This document shows positions 42,271-51,562 of a stretch of 64,000 nt of DNA, one piece after another (within the stretch, counting starts at the first letter, position 1; every line of letters starts with the position of its first letter). A program made the translations under genes and the position numbers. The notes below the pieces were generated by a model. That model ran no database searches, had not been told where the DNA came from, and saw only the letters and a program-made list of their open reading frames with translations. This DNA is from Thauera carbonicopians (GTDB lineage: Bacteria; Pseudomonadota; Gammaproteobacteria; Burkholderiales; Rhodocyclaceae), in contig NZ_JANUXN010000017.1 of the NCBI RefSeq assembly GCF_025699485.1, positions 1 through 64,000 of the forward strand, in the 5' to 3' direction.

Positions 42271-44137
42271 GGAGACGCTACCCATGAGCCAGCCGCACAC
42301 TCTTTCCGATGGCCGCACGATTCCGAGCGGTCCGACCAAGATGACGCCGTCGGAGGCGTTCGTCGAGACCCTGGTGTCGAACGGTGTGACCGACATGTTC
42401 GGGATCATGGGTTCGGCGTTCATGGACGCGATGGACATCTTCGCGCCGGCGGGGATCCGTCTGATTCCGGTGGTGCACGAGCAGGGCGCGGGCCACATGG
42501 CCGACGGCTACTCGCGGGTGTCGGGCCGTCACGGCGTGGTGATCGGTCAGAACGGCCCGGGGATCAGCAACTGCGTGACGGCGATCGGCGCGGCGTACTG
42601 GGCGCACAGCCCGGTGGTGATCATCACGCCGGAGACGGGGACGATGACGATGGGGCTGGGCGGCTTCCAGGAATGCAAGCAGCTGCCGATGTTCCAGGAG
42701 TTCACGAAGTACCAGGGCCACGTCACGCACCCGGCGCGGATGGCCGAGTACACCGGGCGCTGCTTCGACCGTGCGATGAGCGAGATGGGCCCGACGCAGC
42801 TGAACATCCCGCGCGACTACTTCTACGGCGAGATCACCTGCGAGATTCCGAAGCCGCAGCGCCTGGAACGCGGCGCGGGCGGCGAGCAGAGCCTGAACGA
42901 AGCGGCCGAGCTGCTGGCGAAGGCGAAGTTCCCGGTGATCATCTCGGGCGGCGGCGTGGTGATGGCCGACGCGGTCGAGGAATGCAAGGCGCTGGCCGAG
43001 CGTCTGGGCGCGCCGGTGGTCAACAGCTACCTGCACAACGACTCGTTCCCGGCGAGCCACCCGCTGTGGTGCGGCCCGCTGGGCTACCAGGGCTCGAAGG
43101 CGGCGATGAAGCTGATGAGCCAGGCCGACGTGGTGGTGGCGCTGGGTTCGCGGCTGGGGCCGTTCGGCACGCTGCCGCAGCACGGCATGGACTACTGGCC
43201 GAAGAACGCCAAGATCATCCAGATCGACGCGGACAACAAAATGCTGGGTCTGGTGAAGAAGATCTCGGTGGGCATCTGCGGCGACGCCAAGGCGGCGGCG
43301 GTGGCGCTGACGCAGCGGCTGGCCGGCCGCACGCTCGATTGCGACGCGACCAAGGCCGAGCGCGCGGCCAGGGTGGCAGCCGAGAAGGCGGCGTGGGAAA
43401 AGGAGCTGGACGAATGGACGCACGAGCGCGACCCGTTCAGCCTGGACATGATCGAAGAGAACGCGAAGGAAAAGCCGTTCTCGGGCGGTGAATACCTGCA
43501 TCCGCGCCAGGTGCTGCGCGAGCTGGAAAAGGCGATGCCGGAAGACGTGATGGTGTCGACGGACATCGGCAACATCAACTCGGTGGCCAACAGCTACCTG
43601 CGCTTCGAGAAGCCGCGGAGCTTCTTTGCGGCGATGAGCTTCGGCAACTGCGGCTACGCGTTCCCGACGATCATCGGCGCGAAGGCGGCGGCGCCGCACC
43701 GTCCGGCGGTGTCGTACGCGGGCGACGGTGCGTGGGGCATGAGCCTGATGGAGACGATGACCTGCGTGCGGCACAACATCCCGGTGACGGCGGTGGTGTT
43801 CCATAATCGGCAGTGGGGCGCGGAGAAGAAGAACCAGGTGGACTTCTACAACCGTCGTTTCGTCGCGGGCGAGCTGGACAACCAGAGCTTTGCGGAGATT
43901 GCGCGGGCGATGGGCGCGGAAGGGATCACGGTGGATCGGCTGGAGGACGTGGGTCCGGCGCTGAAGAAGGCGATCGATCTGCAGATGAACCACGGCAAGA
44001 CGACGATCATCGAGATCATGTGCACGCGCGAGCTGGGCGATCCGTTCCGCCGCGATGCGCTCTCCAAGCCGGTGCGCTTCCTCGACAAGTACAAGGACTA
44101 CGTCTGAGCGGCAACGCGCCGTGAAACAGGCCCCGCC
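42271..44137 (+). repeat. 1.87-kb direct repeat, right copy (xsc and flanks)
   Basis: Counterpart of 34068-35934, offset 8,203 bases, same orientation. The pair flanks about 6.3 kb with pta, the TauE-like gene, a hypothetical gene and the cobS operon. Recombination between the copies would excise that segment as a circle leaving one xsc. Confidence 0.9.
42284..44107 (+). CDS. xsc: Sulfoacetaldehyde acetyltransferase (copy 2)
   Basis: The protein is identical over all 607 residues to copy 1, with the same ThDP motifs. Its own promoter and operator-like repeats lie upstream, and a tetraloop terminator lies downstream. Followed by a PSE-type exporter rather than by pta. Copy 2 is closest to the taurine genes, copy 1 to the isethionate genes, so each sulfonate module appears to have its own xsc under separate control. 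Confidence 0.95.
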   Translation: MSQPHTLSDGRTIPSGPTKMTPSEAFVETLVSNGVTDMFGIMGSAFMDAMDIFAPAGIRLIPVVHEQGAGHMADGYSRVSGRHGVVIGQNGPGISNCVTAIGAAYWAHSPVVIITPETGTMTMGLGGFQECKQLPMFQEFTKYQGHVTHPARMAEYTGRCFDRAMSEMGPTQLNIPRDYFYGEITCEIPKPQRLERGAGGEQSLNEAAELLAKAKFPVIISGGGVVMADAVEECKALAERLGAPVVNSYLHNDSFPASHPLWCGPLGYQGSKAAMKLMSQADVVVALGSRLGPFGTLPQHGMDYWPKNAKIIQIDADNKMLGLVKKISVGICGDAKAAAVALTQRLAGRTLDCDATKAERAARVAAEKAAWEKELDEWTHERDPFSLDMIEENAKEKPFSGGEYLHPRQVLRELEKAMPEDVMVSTDIGNINSVANSYLRFEKPRSFFAAMSFGNCGYAFPTIIGAKAAAPHRPAVSYAGDGAWGMSLMETMTCVRHNIPVTAVVFHNRQWGAEKKNQVDFYNRRFVAGELDNQSFAEIARAMGAEGITVDRLEDVGPALKKAIDLQMNHGKTTIIEIMCTRELGDPFRRDALSKPVRFLDKYKDYV

Positions 44138-44156
44138 CGAAAGGGCGGGGTATTTT
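44131..44156 (+). terminator. Intrinsic terminator after xsc copy 2
   Basis: CCCCGCCC-GAAA-GGGCGGGG (44131-44150), a perfect 8-bp stem with a GAAA tetraloop, followed by TATTTT. Confidence 0.8.
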
Positions 44157-44206
44157 CCCCCCGGACCACGCACAGAGGGACGAGCGCGCTCGCGCGCCTT
44201 TGCATC

Positions 44207-45241
44207 ATGACCGCCCAGACCAATGCCATGCCTGCCTCGATGTTCGCCGACGCGCGCAAGCTGCTGCCCGGCTTCATGCTGTGCACGGTGATCGCGATTA
44301 CCGCCGCCTTCGTCTCCGATCACTACGGCGGCCCCAAATTCCTGTACGCGCTGCTGCTCGGCATCGCCTTCCATTTCCTCTCGGACAACGACAAGTGCAT
44401 TCCCGGGATCGAGTTCTCGGCGAAGAAGCTGGTGCGCATCGGCGTCGCCCTGCTGGGCGCGCGCATCGCCTTCAGTGACGTCGCCGACCTCGGCCTGGCC
44501 GGTGTCGGCGCGCTGGCCGGCGCGGTCGTGCTGACGATCGGCTTTGGCATGCTGATGGCGCGCATGCTCGGCCTGCCTTCCATGCTCGGCCTGATCTCGG
44601 GCGGCGCGACCGGCATCTGCGGCATCTCGGCGGCGATGGCGATCTCCGCCACGCTGCCGCAGACCAAGGAGAACGAGCACTACACCCTGCTGACGGCGAT
44701 CGGTGTGGCGACTTTCTCAACCGCGGCGATGATCCTCTATCCGCTGGTGGTGTCCGCCGGCGGGCTTTCGGTGGGCGAGGCCGGCATGTTCCTCGGCGGC
44801 TCGATCCACGACGTCGCCCAGGTGGTCGGGGCCGCCTTCATGATCTCGCCAGCGGTCGGCGATGCGGCGACGCTGGCGAAGATGTTCCGCGTCGCCATGC
44901 TGGTGCCGGTGGTGATGGTGCTCGCGTTCGGCTTCCGCGCCCAGTCCGCCCAGGCGGCCGGCGGCAAGAAGGCGCCGCTGCTGCCCTTCTTCCTGATCGC
45001 CTTCGCCGCGCTGGTGGTGGTCAATAGCCTGGGCTGGATTCCGGCCCAGGTGGTCGAGGTGAGTTCGGACGTGTCGCGCTGGTGCCTGGTGATTTCGATC
45101 TCCGCACTGGGCGTCAAGACCTCGTTCGAGAAGCTGGCCGCGCTGGGCTGGAAGCCGATCGCGCTGCTGTCGAGCGAAACCCTGTTCATCGCCTTCTACA
45201 TGATGGCCATCGTGATGCTGATGCGCCTGCTGCCGGCCTGA
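44207..45241 (+). CDS. PSE (YeiH/UPF0324) family membrane protein, putative sulfate/sulfite exporter
   Basis: A 344-residue protein with about ten membrane segments. Family features include [35 protein letters not shown] near the N-terminus, [18 protein letters not shown] in the middle, and [15 protein letters not shown]. Members of the putative sulfate exporter family, such as TauZ, occur in taurine gene clusters and are proposed to export the sulfur anion. Placement directly after xsc fits. It is a second exporter besides the TauE-like protein. Confidence 0.82.
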   Translation: MTAQTNAMPASMFADARKLLPGFMLCTVIAITAAFVSDHYGGPKFLYALLLGIAFHFLSDNDKCIPGIEFSAKKLVRIGVALLGARIAFSDVADLGLAGVGALAGAVVLTIGFGMLMARMLGLPSMLGLISGGATGICGISAAMAISATLPQTKENEHYTLLTAIGVATFSTAAMILYPLVVSAGGLSVGEAGMFLGGSIHDVAQVVGAAFMISPAVGDAATLAKMFRVAMLVPVVMVLAFGFRAQSAQAAGGKKAPLLPFFLIAFAALVVVNSLGWIPAQVVEVSSDVSRWCLVISISALGVKTSFEKLAALGWKPIALLSSETLFIAFYMMAIVMLMRLLPA

Positions 45242-45259
45242 GTCCCCACGGAGACCCCC

Positions 45260-45331
45260 ATGACTGCCCCCGAAAAACTTTCCGCCTCGTTCGCCCACGG
45301 CGGCGCAGCGGCCATCTGCAGGACGGTGTGA
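45260..45331 (+). CDS. Possible 23-residue ORF or gene remnant
   Basis: An ATG at 45260 with a GGAGA site five bases upstream opens a 23-codon frame ([15 protein letters not shown] start) closed by TGA at 45329-45331, six bases before thiS. The good ribosome-binding site with an abruptly short frame suggests either a leader peptide or the head of a gene lost by deletion. I do not recognise it. Confidence 0.3.
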   Translation: MTAPEKLSASFAHGGAAAICRTV

Positions 45332-45336
45332 CGGCG

Positions 45337-45540
45337 ATGCTGACAGTGACGTTCAACGGCCAGACCCAGACCCTGAAGCACCGCCTGACGGTGCGCGACA
45401 TGCTCGACTACATGGGGCTCGCCGGCAAGCGGGTGGCGGTCGAGCGCAACGGACACATCGTGCCGCGAGCGGAGCATGGCGAGATCCTGCTCCATGACGG
45501 CGATTCGCTGGAAGTGATCGCCGCCGTCGGCGGCGGCTGA
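45337..45540 (+). CDS. thiS: Sulfur carrier protein ThiS
   Basis: A 67-residue ubiquitin-fold protein ending in AAVGGG; the C-terminal Gly-Gly is thiocarboxylated to donate sulfur for the thiazole of thiamine. ATG at 45337. It lies 54 bases before thiG, its enzymatic partner. Confidence 0.9.
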   Translation: MLTVTFNGQTQTLKHRLTVRDMLDYMGLAGKRVAVERNGHIVPRAEHGEILLHDGDSLEVIAAVGGG

Positions 45541-45594
45541 GTCCGGCCGCCGGCTGCGGGCCGGCACGACAAGCAGAAAGAGGAGACAACAGAC

Positions 45595-46395
45595 ATGCAG
45601 GATCCCTTGATCATCGCCGGCAGGCCCTACACGTCCCGCCTGCTGGTGGGTACCGGCAAGTACAAGGATTTCGACGAAACGCGGCTGGCGATGGAGGCGA
45701 GCGGGGCGGAGATCGTCACCGTCGCCATCCGCCGCACCAATATCGGCCAGAGCGCGGGCGAGCCGAGCCTGCTCGACTACCTGCCGCCGTCGCGCTACAC
45801 CTATCTGCCGAATACCGCCGGCTGCTACACCGCCGAGGATGCGGTGCGCACCTTGCGCCTGGCGCGCGAACTGCTCGATGGCCACGCGCTGGTCAAGCTC
45901 GAAGTGCTGGGCGACCCGAACAACCTCTACCCCAACATGCCCGAGACGCTGAAGGCGGCGCGGACGCTGGTGAACGAAGGCTTCGACGTCATGGTCTATT
46001 GTTCCGACGATCCGATCCAGGCCCGCATGCTCGAAGACATCGGCTGCGTCGCGGTGATGCCGCTGGCCTCGATCATCGGCTCGGGCATGGGCATCCTGAA
46101 CCCCTGGAACCTGCGCCTGATCATCGACAACGCCAAGGTGCCGGTGCTGGTCGATGCCGGCGTCGGCACGGCCTCGGATGCGGCGATCGCGATGGAGCTG
46201 GGCTGCGACGCGGTGCTGATGAATTCCGCCATCGCCCATGCGCGCGATCCGGTGCTGATGGCGGGCGCGATGCGCCATGCGGTGCGCGCCGGGCGCGAGG
46301 CCTTCCTCGCTGGGCGCATGCCGCGCAAGCTCTACATGGCGGAAGCATCGTCGCCGGCCACCGGCATGATTTCCCCGCTCGGCAAGGCGGCCTGA
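45595..46395 (+). CDS. thiG: Thiazole synthase
   Basis: Forms the thiazole phosphate of thiamine from deoxyxylulose phosphate, dehydroglycine and ThiS thiocarboxylate. The 266-residue TIM barrel has the N-terminal [11 protein letters not shown], the VKLEVLGD strand with the Schiff-base lysine, and the phosphate-binding [17 protein letters not shown]. No other thi gene is in the window. Since Xsc depends on thiamine diphosphate, the adjacency to xsc may be useful, though thiSG is also a standard pair elsewhere. Confidence 0.95.
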   Translation: MQDPLIIAGRPYTSRLLVGTGKYKDFDETRLAMEASGAEIVTVAIRRTNIGQSAGEPSLLDYLPPSRYTYLPNTAGCYTAEDAVRTLRLARELLDGHALVKLEVLGDPNNLYPNMPETLKAARTLVNEGFDVMVYCSDDPIQARMLEDIGCVAVMPLASIIGSGMGILNPWNLRLIIDNAKVPVLVDAGVGTASDAAIAMELGCDAVLMNSAIAHARDPVLMAGAMRHAVRAGREAFLAGRMPRKLYMAEASSPATGMISPLGKAA

Positions 46396-46702
46396 GCCCG
46401 CACCCCAAACGTTTCCGGGAGTGATACCCTCGCGCCTCTTCTTTTTTGCCGCCGGGCCGTCCCGAGGCAAAAAGCGCCCCCTCGGGGGGTGGAGCAGGGG
46501 TTTCGCGGAGCACTGCTCCGCGCCTGCGGAACGGGCCGGCTGTGCAAAGCTGGCCCTCTTGCGACCCGCGTAGCGGCGGAGCGTGGAGGCTGATGATCTT
46601 TTTGCCGCAGGGCCGCCTCCAAGGTAAAAGCGCTTTACCGAGGGGCGGCAGCAATTCTTGCTGGGCCGCGCCCGGACACGATCGAAAGGAATGATTCCGG
46701 CG
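46396..46702. other. Intergenic region with GC-rich inverted repeats
   Basis: No gene is seen. Several hairpin-forming pieces are present: CCCCCTCGGGGGG (around 46480-46492), GGAGCACTGCTCC (around 46516-46528) and AAAGCGCTTT (around 46627-46636). The patchwork looks like a dispersed non-coding repeat rather than an operator. The last bases hold AAAGGA before the tauR start. Confidence 0.4.
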
Positions 46703-48229
46703 ATGAGCGTCAAACTGACCGGTACGATGTGGCAGCAGTTCTTCCAGCGTTCGACGTCTCCGGGTTTGAGCTTGCAGGGGCAGATCCGCGAAATGCTGGT
46801 GAGCGCCATCCTCGATGGCCAGCTGCCGCTCGATGCACCGATACCGTCCAGCCGCGAACTGTCGGCGCAACTGGGCGTTGCCCGCAACACCGTGGTCATC
46901 GCCTACCAGCAGCTGGCCGACGAAGGCTATCTGGTATCGCACGAGCGCAAGGGGCATTTCGTCAATCCGGCGATGCTCGAAGGGCGGGCGCAGCCCGCCG
47001 GCGCCACGCCGCCGCCGGCCGAAACGGCGCCCACGCCGAGTGCGCGCTCGCCGGAGTGGGGCCGGCGCTTCCGCTTCCGCCCGTCCCTGCAGCGCAACAT
47101 CGCCAAGCGTGCCGACTGGCAGAGCTATCCCTATCCCTTCCTGTACGGCCAGTTCGATCCCTCGCTGTTCCCGACCTCGGACTGGCGCGAGTGCTGCATG
47201 AAGACGCTGAGCGCGCTGGAGATCGGCGAGTGGGCGCAGGACCGCATCCTGCGCGACGACGAATCGCTGGTGCGCCAGATCCGCACCCGCGTGCTGCCGC
47301 GCCGCGGCGTGTGGGCCTCGGACGACGAGATCGTCGTCACCGTCGGTGCGCAGCAGGCGCTCTATCTGCTCGCCGACCTGCTGGTGGGCACGGACACGCC
47401 GGTGGGCATCGAGAATCCCGGCTATCCCGATGCGCGCAACATCTTCAGCAGCCGCAGTTCGCGCATCGTCGACCTCGACGTCGATGCCGACGGCCTGGTC
47501 GCGAATGCCTTGCTGCGGACCTGCGACTACGTCTACGTCACGCCCAGCCACCAGTGCCCGACCACGGTGACGATGCCGGTGGCGCGGCGCGAAGCCCTGC
47601 TGGACATGGCCGAGGAGGCGGATTTCGTCCTGATCGAGGACGACTACGACAGCGAGAATCCGTTCGAGGGCGAGCCGGTGCCGGCACTGAAGAGCCTGGA
47701 CCGGCACGACCGCGTGATCTACGTCGGCAGCCTGTCGAAGAGCCTCGCACCCGGCCTGCGCATCGGCTACATCGTCGGTCCGGCCGAACTGATCCGCGAG
47801 ATCCGCGGCATCCGCCGCCTCAACCTGCGCCACCCGACCGCCTTCATGCAGCGCGCCTTCGCGCTGTTCCTGTCGCTCGGCCATCACGACGCCCTGCTGC
47901 GCCGGCTGTCGGCGGCGCACCACGAGCGTGCGGCATCCCTGATGCAGGCGCTCGACCGCCATCTGCCGGAGTTCCGCTACCGGCCGGTGTCGGGCGGCTC
48001 GGCCTGCTGGGTCGAAGGCCCGGCCTGGCTCGATGCCGCCGAGCTGGCGCGCGAAGCCGAAGCCGAGGGGGTGCTGATCGAGCCGGGCAGCGTGTTCTTC
48101 AACGTCGAGCCGCCGCCGGCCAACTGCTTCCGCCTGGGCTTCTCGTCCATCTCCGCCGGCGACGTCGAAGCCGGCATCCGTCGGCTCGCCACGGCTTTCC
48201 AGCGCCTGGAGCCAGCCGGCCGGGCCTGA
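46703..48229 (+). CDS. tauR: MocR-type PLP-dependent regulator, probable taurine regulator TauR
   Basis: A 508-residue GntR/MocR regulator: an N-terminal winged helix (about 20-85, PIPSSRELSAQLGVARNTVVIAYQQL) joined to a fold-I aminotransferase-like domain with the PLP lysine in GSLSKSLAPGLR. MocR-type TauR activates taurine genes in Rhodobacter. It directly precedes tauXYKLM-like genes on the same strand, the order known from that genus. ATG at 46703 (AAGGA 12 bases upstream) or ATG at 46691 (AAGGA directly adjacent) are the possible starts. Confidence 0.85.
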   Translation: MSVKLTGTMWQQFFQRSTSPGLSLQGQIREMLVSAILDGQLPLDAPIPSSRELSAQLGVARNTVVIAYQQLADEGYLVSHERKGHFVNPAMLEGRAQPAGATPPPAETAPTPSARSPEWGRRFRFRPSLQRNIAKRADWQSYPYPFLYGQFDPSLFPTSDWRECCMKTLSALEIGEWAQDRILRDDESLVRQIRTRVLPRRGVWASDDEIVVTVGAQQALYLLADLLVGTDTPVGIENPGYPDARNIFSSRSSRIVDLDVDADGLVANALLRTCDYVYVTPSHQCPTTVTMPVARREALLDMAEEADFVLIEDDYDSENPFEGEPVPALKSLDRHDRVIYVGSLSKSLAPGLRIGYIVGPAELIREIRGIRRLNLRHPTAFMQRAFALFLSLGHHDALLRRLSAAHHERAASLMQALDRHLPEFRYRPVSGGSACWVEGPAWLDAAELAREAEAEGVLIEPGSVFFNVEPPPANCFRLGFSSISAGDVEAGIRRLATAFQRLEPAGRA

Positions 48230-48370
48230 GCGGTTCTGCTGGCCCAAACGATTGTTGCCAACTGGTTCTACGCAGATCTTCGACGGTTTTCTAATCTTGA
48301 GCCTCGACACCGCTGCGGCCCGGCGCCGGCGGCGACCGACAACAGACGAGCCAAGATAAAGGAGACCCCC

Positions 48371-48757
48371 ATGACCCAGCCTACCGTCGAGTTCCTGCAA
48401 GCCTTCAGCGATGCCTGGAACCGCCACGACATCGACGCCCTGATGAGCTTCATGGCCGACGACTGCTCCTTCCATGCCGTGGCCGGCCCCGACCTGCTCG
48501 GCCGCAGCTTCGTCGGCCGCGACGCGGTGCGCGAAGGCTTCCAGCTCGCCTGGCAGACCTTCCCGGATGCGGCCTGGCTCGACGCCGACCACTTCATTGC
48601 CGGCGACCGCGGCGTCAGCGAATCCACCTTCTCCGGCACCAAGGCCGACGGCACGCGGATCGAGGCGCGCATGGTCGATGTCTTCACTTTCCACAACGGC
48701 AAGATCGCGGTGAAGAACGCCTACCGCAAGGATCGTCCGCCGGTCGCCGCCGCCTGA
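48371..48757 (+). CDS. tauX: SnoaL/NTF2-like protein, probable taurine dehydrogenase small subunit
   Basis: A 128-residue cone-fold protein: FLQAFSDAWNRHDIDALMSFMADDCSFHA is the typical SnoaL-like N-terminus and the rest forms the sheet. A GGAGA site precedes the ATG. In Rhodobacter and Paracoccus the small subunit gene tauX precedes tauY; the identical order here supports the call, which otherwise would be only a generic SnoaL-like protein. Confidence 0.72.
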   Translation: MTQPTVEFLQAFSDAWNRHDIDALMSFMADDCSFHAVAGPDLLGRSFVGRDAVREGFQLAWQTFPDAAWLDADHFIAGDRGVSESTFSGTKADGTRIEARMVDVFTFHNGKIAVKNAYRKDRPPVAAA

Positions 48758-48792
48758 TTCGGATACGGCCCTCACCGATACGGAGTCCGAAC

Positions 48793-50232
48793 ATGGATGC
48801 AGCAGCCTTCAATCAATCTGGCGGAGCGGGGCGGGCCACGGCGCCGTCGGCGCCCTACGATCCGGCCTACGACCCGCTGGTATCGCCCACGCCCGGGCAT
48901 GGGCGCGACTACGCGCCGACCTACTGGATCGGCACCGCCGGCGAACCGCCGGAGGACGATGGCCCGATCACCCGCGACATCGACGTCGACGTTGCCATCA
49001 TCGGTTCCGGCTTCACCGGCCTGACCACGGCGATCTTCCTGGCCCAGGAGTACGGCATCAAGGCCACGGTGCTGGAAGCCAACCGCAGCGCCTGGGGCTG
49101 CAGCGTGCGCAACGGCGGCCAGGCGCAATGCGCTTCCGGGCGTCTGAAGCGTTCGCAATGGATCGAGCGCTGGGGCCTGGACACGGCGAAGAAGATGCAC
49201 CAGGAGTGTCTCGATGGCATGGAGAACTTCAAGGAGCTGATCAAGGACATCGACTGCGATCCGCAGCCCGGTGGCCACCTGTACATCGCCCACCGCGACA
49301 AGGTGATGCCGGTGCTGGAGAAGGAAGCCCGCCTGCTACGCGAGACCTTCGGCTACAACGCCCGTATCCTCGACGCCGAGACGGTCAAGCGCGAGTACGT
49401 CGACGACAAGGAAGCCTGCGGCGCCATGCACGAGCCGGAAGGCATCGGCATCCACGCCGGCAAGCTCGCCTTCGGCTACCTCCGCAAGGCGCGCGCACTG
49501 GGCGCCACGGTACATCCGGCCAGCCCGGTGCAGGGCTGGGAGACGCGCAACGGCGTGCATCACCTGCGCACGCCGGGCGGCATCGTGCGCGCCCGCGCGG
49601 TGGGCATCGCCACCGGCGGCTACACCTCGAACAGCCTGCATCCGGAGCTGAAGAACCGGCTGCTGCCCATCCTGTCGAACTCCATCGTCACGCGTCCGTT
49701 GACGGCGGCCGAGATCGAGGCGTGCAACTTCCGCACCACCCAGGTCATCACCGATACGCGCGTGCTGCGCCATTACTACCGGCTGATGCCCGACAACCGC
49801 GTGCAGATCGGCAGCCGCAGCGCCATCTCCGGCATGGATGCGCCGCAGAAGAAGTACGAGGACTTCCTGGTCCGCGACCTGCACCGCAAGTTCCCGGCGC
49901 TGGAAGGCATCCAGATCGACTACTCGTGGTGGGGCTGGGTGGATGTCAGCCACGACATGATGCCGCGCATCTATCAGCCCGATCCGGCGCAGACGATCTA
50001 TTACGCGCTGGGCTACGGCGGCAACGGCGTGATGTATTCGGCCCAGGCCGGACGCCGGCTGGCGCAGTGGATCGCGGGCCGCGGCCGGGAGCTGGAGCTG
50101 CCGATCTTCAAGTCCAGGCTGCCTTTCCCGAACGTGCGCGAAATGGTCGAAGCCGAGATGTTTGCGCCTTTCCGCCGTTTCGGCCAGTGGTGGCTGTACC
50201 GCTGGTACCACCTGAAGGACGAGGTCCTCTGA
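48793..50232 (+). CDS. tauY: FAD-dependent amine oxidoreductase, probable taurine dehydrogenase large subunit
   Basis: A 479-residue DAO-family (DadA-like) flavoprotein. A 60-residue N-terminal extension precedes the FAD loop IIGSGFTGLTTA (69-80); SVRNGGQAQCASGR follows in the FAD-binding fold, and the C-terminal ALGYGGNGVMYSAQAGRRLAQ closes it. Taurine dehydrogenase TauXY deaminates taurine to sulfoacetaldehyde using a cytochrome acceptor. It lies 35 bases after tauX. Without context it could be read as gamma-glutamylputrescine oxidase; the neighbours favour TauY. Confidence 0.78.
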   Translation: MDAAAFNQSGGAGRATAPSAPYDPAYDPLVSPTPGHGRDYAPTYWIGTAGEPPEDDGPITRDIDVDVAIIGSGFTGLTTAIFLAQEYGIKATVLEANRSAWGCSVRNGGQAQCASGRLKRSQWIERWGLDTAKKMHQECLDGMENFKELIKDIDCDPQPGGHLYIAHRDKVMPVLEKEARLLRETFGYNARILDAETVKREYVDDKEACGAMHEPEGIGIHAGKLAFGYLRKARALGATVHPASPVQGWETRNGVHHLRTPGGIVRARAVGIATGGYTSNSLHPELKNRLLPILSNSIVTRPLTAAEIEACNFRTTQVITDTRVLRHYYRLMPDNRVQIGSRSAISGMDAPQKKYEDFLVRDLHRKFPALEGIQIDYSWWGWVDVSHDMMPRIYQPDPAQTIYYALGYGGNGVMYSAQAGRRLAQWIAGRGRELELPIFKSRLPFPNVREMVEAEMFAPFRRFGQWWLYRWYHLKDEVL

Positions 50233-50370
50233 GGAGCGCCCGCGAAGACAACAACGACGACGGGACGACAGGGGTGCCCGCATGCCCCGGAGCCCGCTTT
50301 GCATGAGCAGTCGAGTTTGCAGCACCTTTTCAAACCTATAAGGCCACTTCAAGTGCCCGAGGAGACAATC

Positions 50371-51369
50371 ATGAACATCCGCAAGACCGTACTGATGCCC
50401 GTACTGGCCGCCGCCAGCCTGATGATGGCCGCGCCCGCGACCATGGCCGCGACCTTCAAGATGGCGATCGGCGATGCCGCCGGCGGCACCCAGTGGGAGC
50501 TCGGCACCAGCTTCGCCAAGAGCTTCAGCGACAAGACCGGCGGCAAGCACAAGGTCGACCTCTTCCCCAACGGCCAGCTCGGCGACGAGCAGGACACGGT
50601 GAACAACGCCGGCATGGGGGTGCTGGACTTCTCCATCGTCGCAATCAACAACATCACGCCCTTCTCGCCGACGGTCGGCGTGCTGACGCTGCCCTACGTG
50701 ATCCAGAGCGCCGAGGAGGCGAAGCTGCTGACGCAGGGCGACATCGGCAAGGAACTGGCCGAGAACACCATCCGCGATGCCGGCGTGCGCATCATCGGCT
50801 GGTCCTACTCGGGCTTTCGCGTACTGACCAATTCCAAGCGCCCGATCAAGACCCTGGACGATCTCAAGGGCGTGGTGGTCCGCGTGCCGAAGAACGAGAT
50901 CATGATCGCCACCTACCAGGCCTGGGGCATCAACCCGACGCCGATGGCCTGGTCCGAAACCTTCACCGCGCTGCAGCAGCGCGTGGTGGATGGCCAGGAC
51001 AATCCCTACATCACCGTGTCGGCGATGAAGTTCAACGAGGTGCAGAAGTACATCACCAACATCCGCTACCTGTTCTCGCTCGAGCCGCTGATCGTCAGCG
51101 AGCAGGTGTTCCAGTCGCAGAAGCCGGATGTGCAGCAGGCGATCCTGGAAGCCGGCCGCGAGGCAACCGAGCACAGCTACCGCTTCCTGCTCGAATCCGA
51201 GGAAAAGATCCGCGCCGACCTGGCGGCGAAGGGCATGGAAATCTCCGATCCGGCCGATGGCGAGAAGGAGTGGATCGAGAAGGCCACGACCACCGTGTGG
51301 CCGAAGTTCCACAAGAGCATCGGCGGCAAGGACAAGCTCGATGCCACGCTGAAGGCACTGGGCCGCTGA
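50371..51369 (+). CDS. tauK: TRAP transporter substrate-binding protein, probable taurine binding
   Basis: A 332-residue DctP-family periplasmic receptor with signal peptide ending in ATMAATFK. Characteristic segments are the GGKHKVDLFPNGQLGDEQDTVN strand-turn and LDDLKGVVVRVPKNEIMI, whose Arg binds the substrate acid group. GAGGAG precedes the ATG at 50371. It forms the TauKLM transporter with the next two genes; specificity for taurine is inferred from tauRXY. Confidence 0.85.
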   Translation: MNIRKTVLMPVLAAASLMMAAPATMAATFKMAIGDAAGGTQWELGTSFAKSFSDKTGGKHKVDLFPNGQLGDEQDTVNNAGMGVLDFSIVAINNITPFSPTVGVLTLPYVIQSAEEAKLLTQGDIGKELAENTIRDAGVRIIGWSYSGFRVLTNSKRPIKTLDDLKGVVVRVPKNEIMIATYQAWGINPTPMAWSETFTALQQRVVDGQDNPYITVSAMKFNEVQKYITNIRYLFSLEPLIVSEQVFQSQKPDVQQAILEAGREATEHSYRFLLESEEKIRADLAAKGMEISDPADGEKEWIEKATTTVWPKFHKSIGGKDKLDATLKALGR

Positions 51370-51562
51370 TCCCGCCGGGCCCCCGCATGCGGGAGGTGGC
51401 CGGCGCACCGACGGTGCCGGTCGCCTCCGGGTCCGCGGGGGAAACCCCTCCGCATCTCCAATCCCAACCCGTACCTGCACGGCGCCTTCGCCGCCACAGG
51501 GCCGCTGCCTGCAGCGGCCCGGCGAGGCGCGCCCGAGGTGCAACAGACAGGGAGAGTCCGCC
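51370..51562 (+). other. 193-base tauK-tauL spacer with a hairpin
   Basis: A stem at 51400-51420 (GCACC and GGTGC around GAC, with outer CCG and CGG) lies in a GC-rich, ORF-free spacer. Such structures between a binding protein and its permease often protect the upstream mRNA and give uneven expression; this is inference. Confidence 0.4.
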
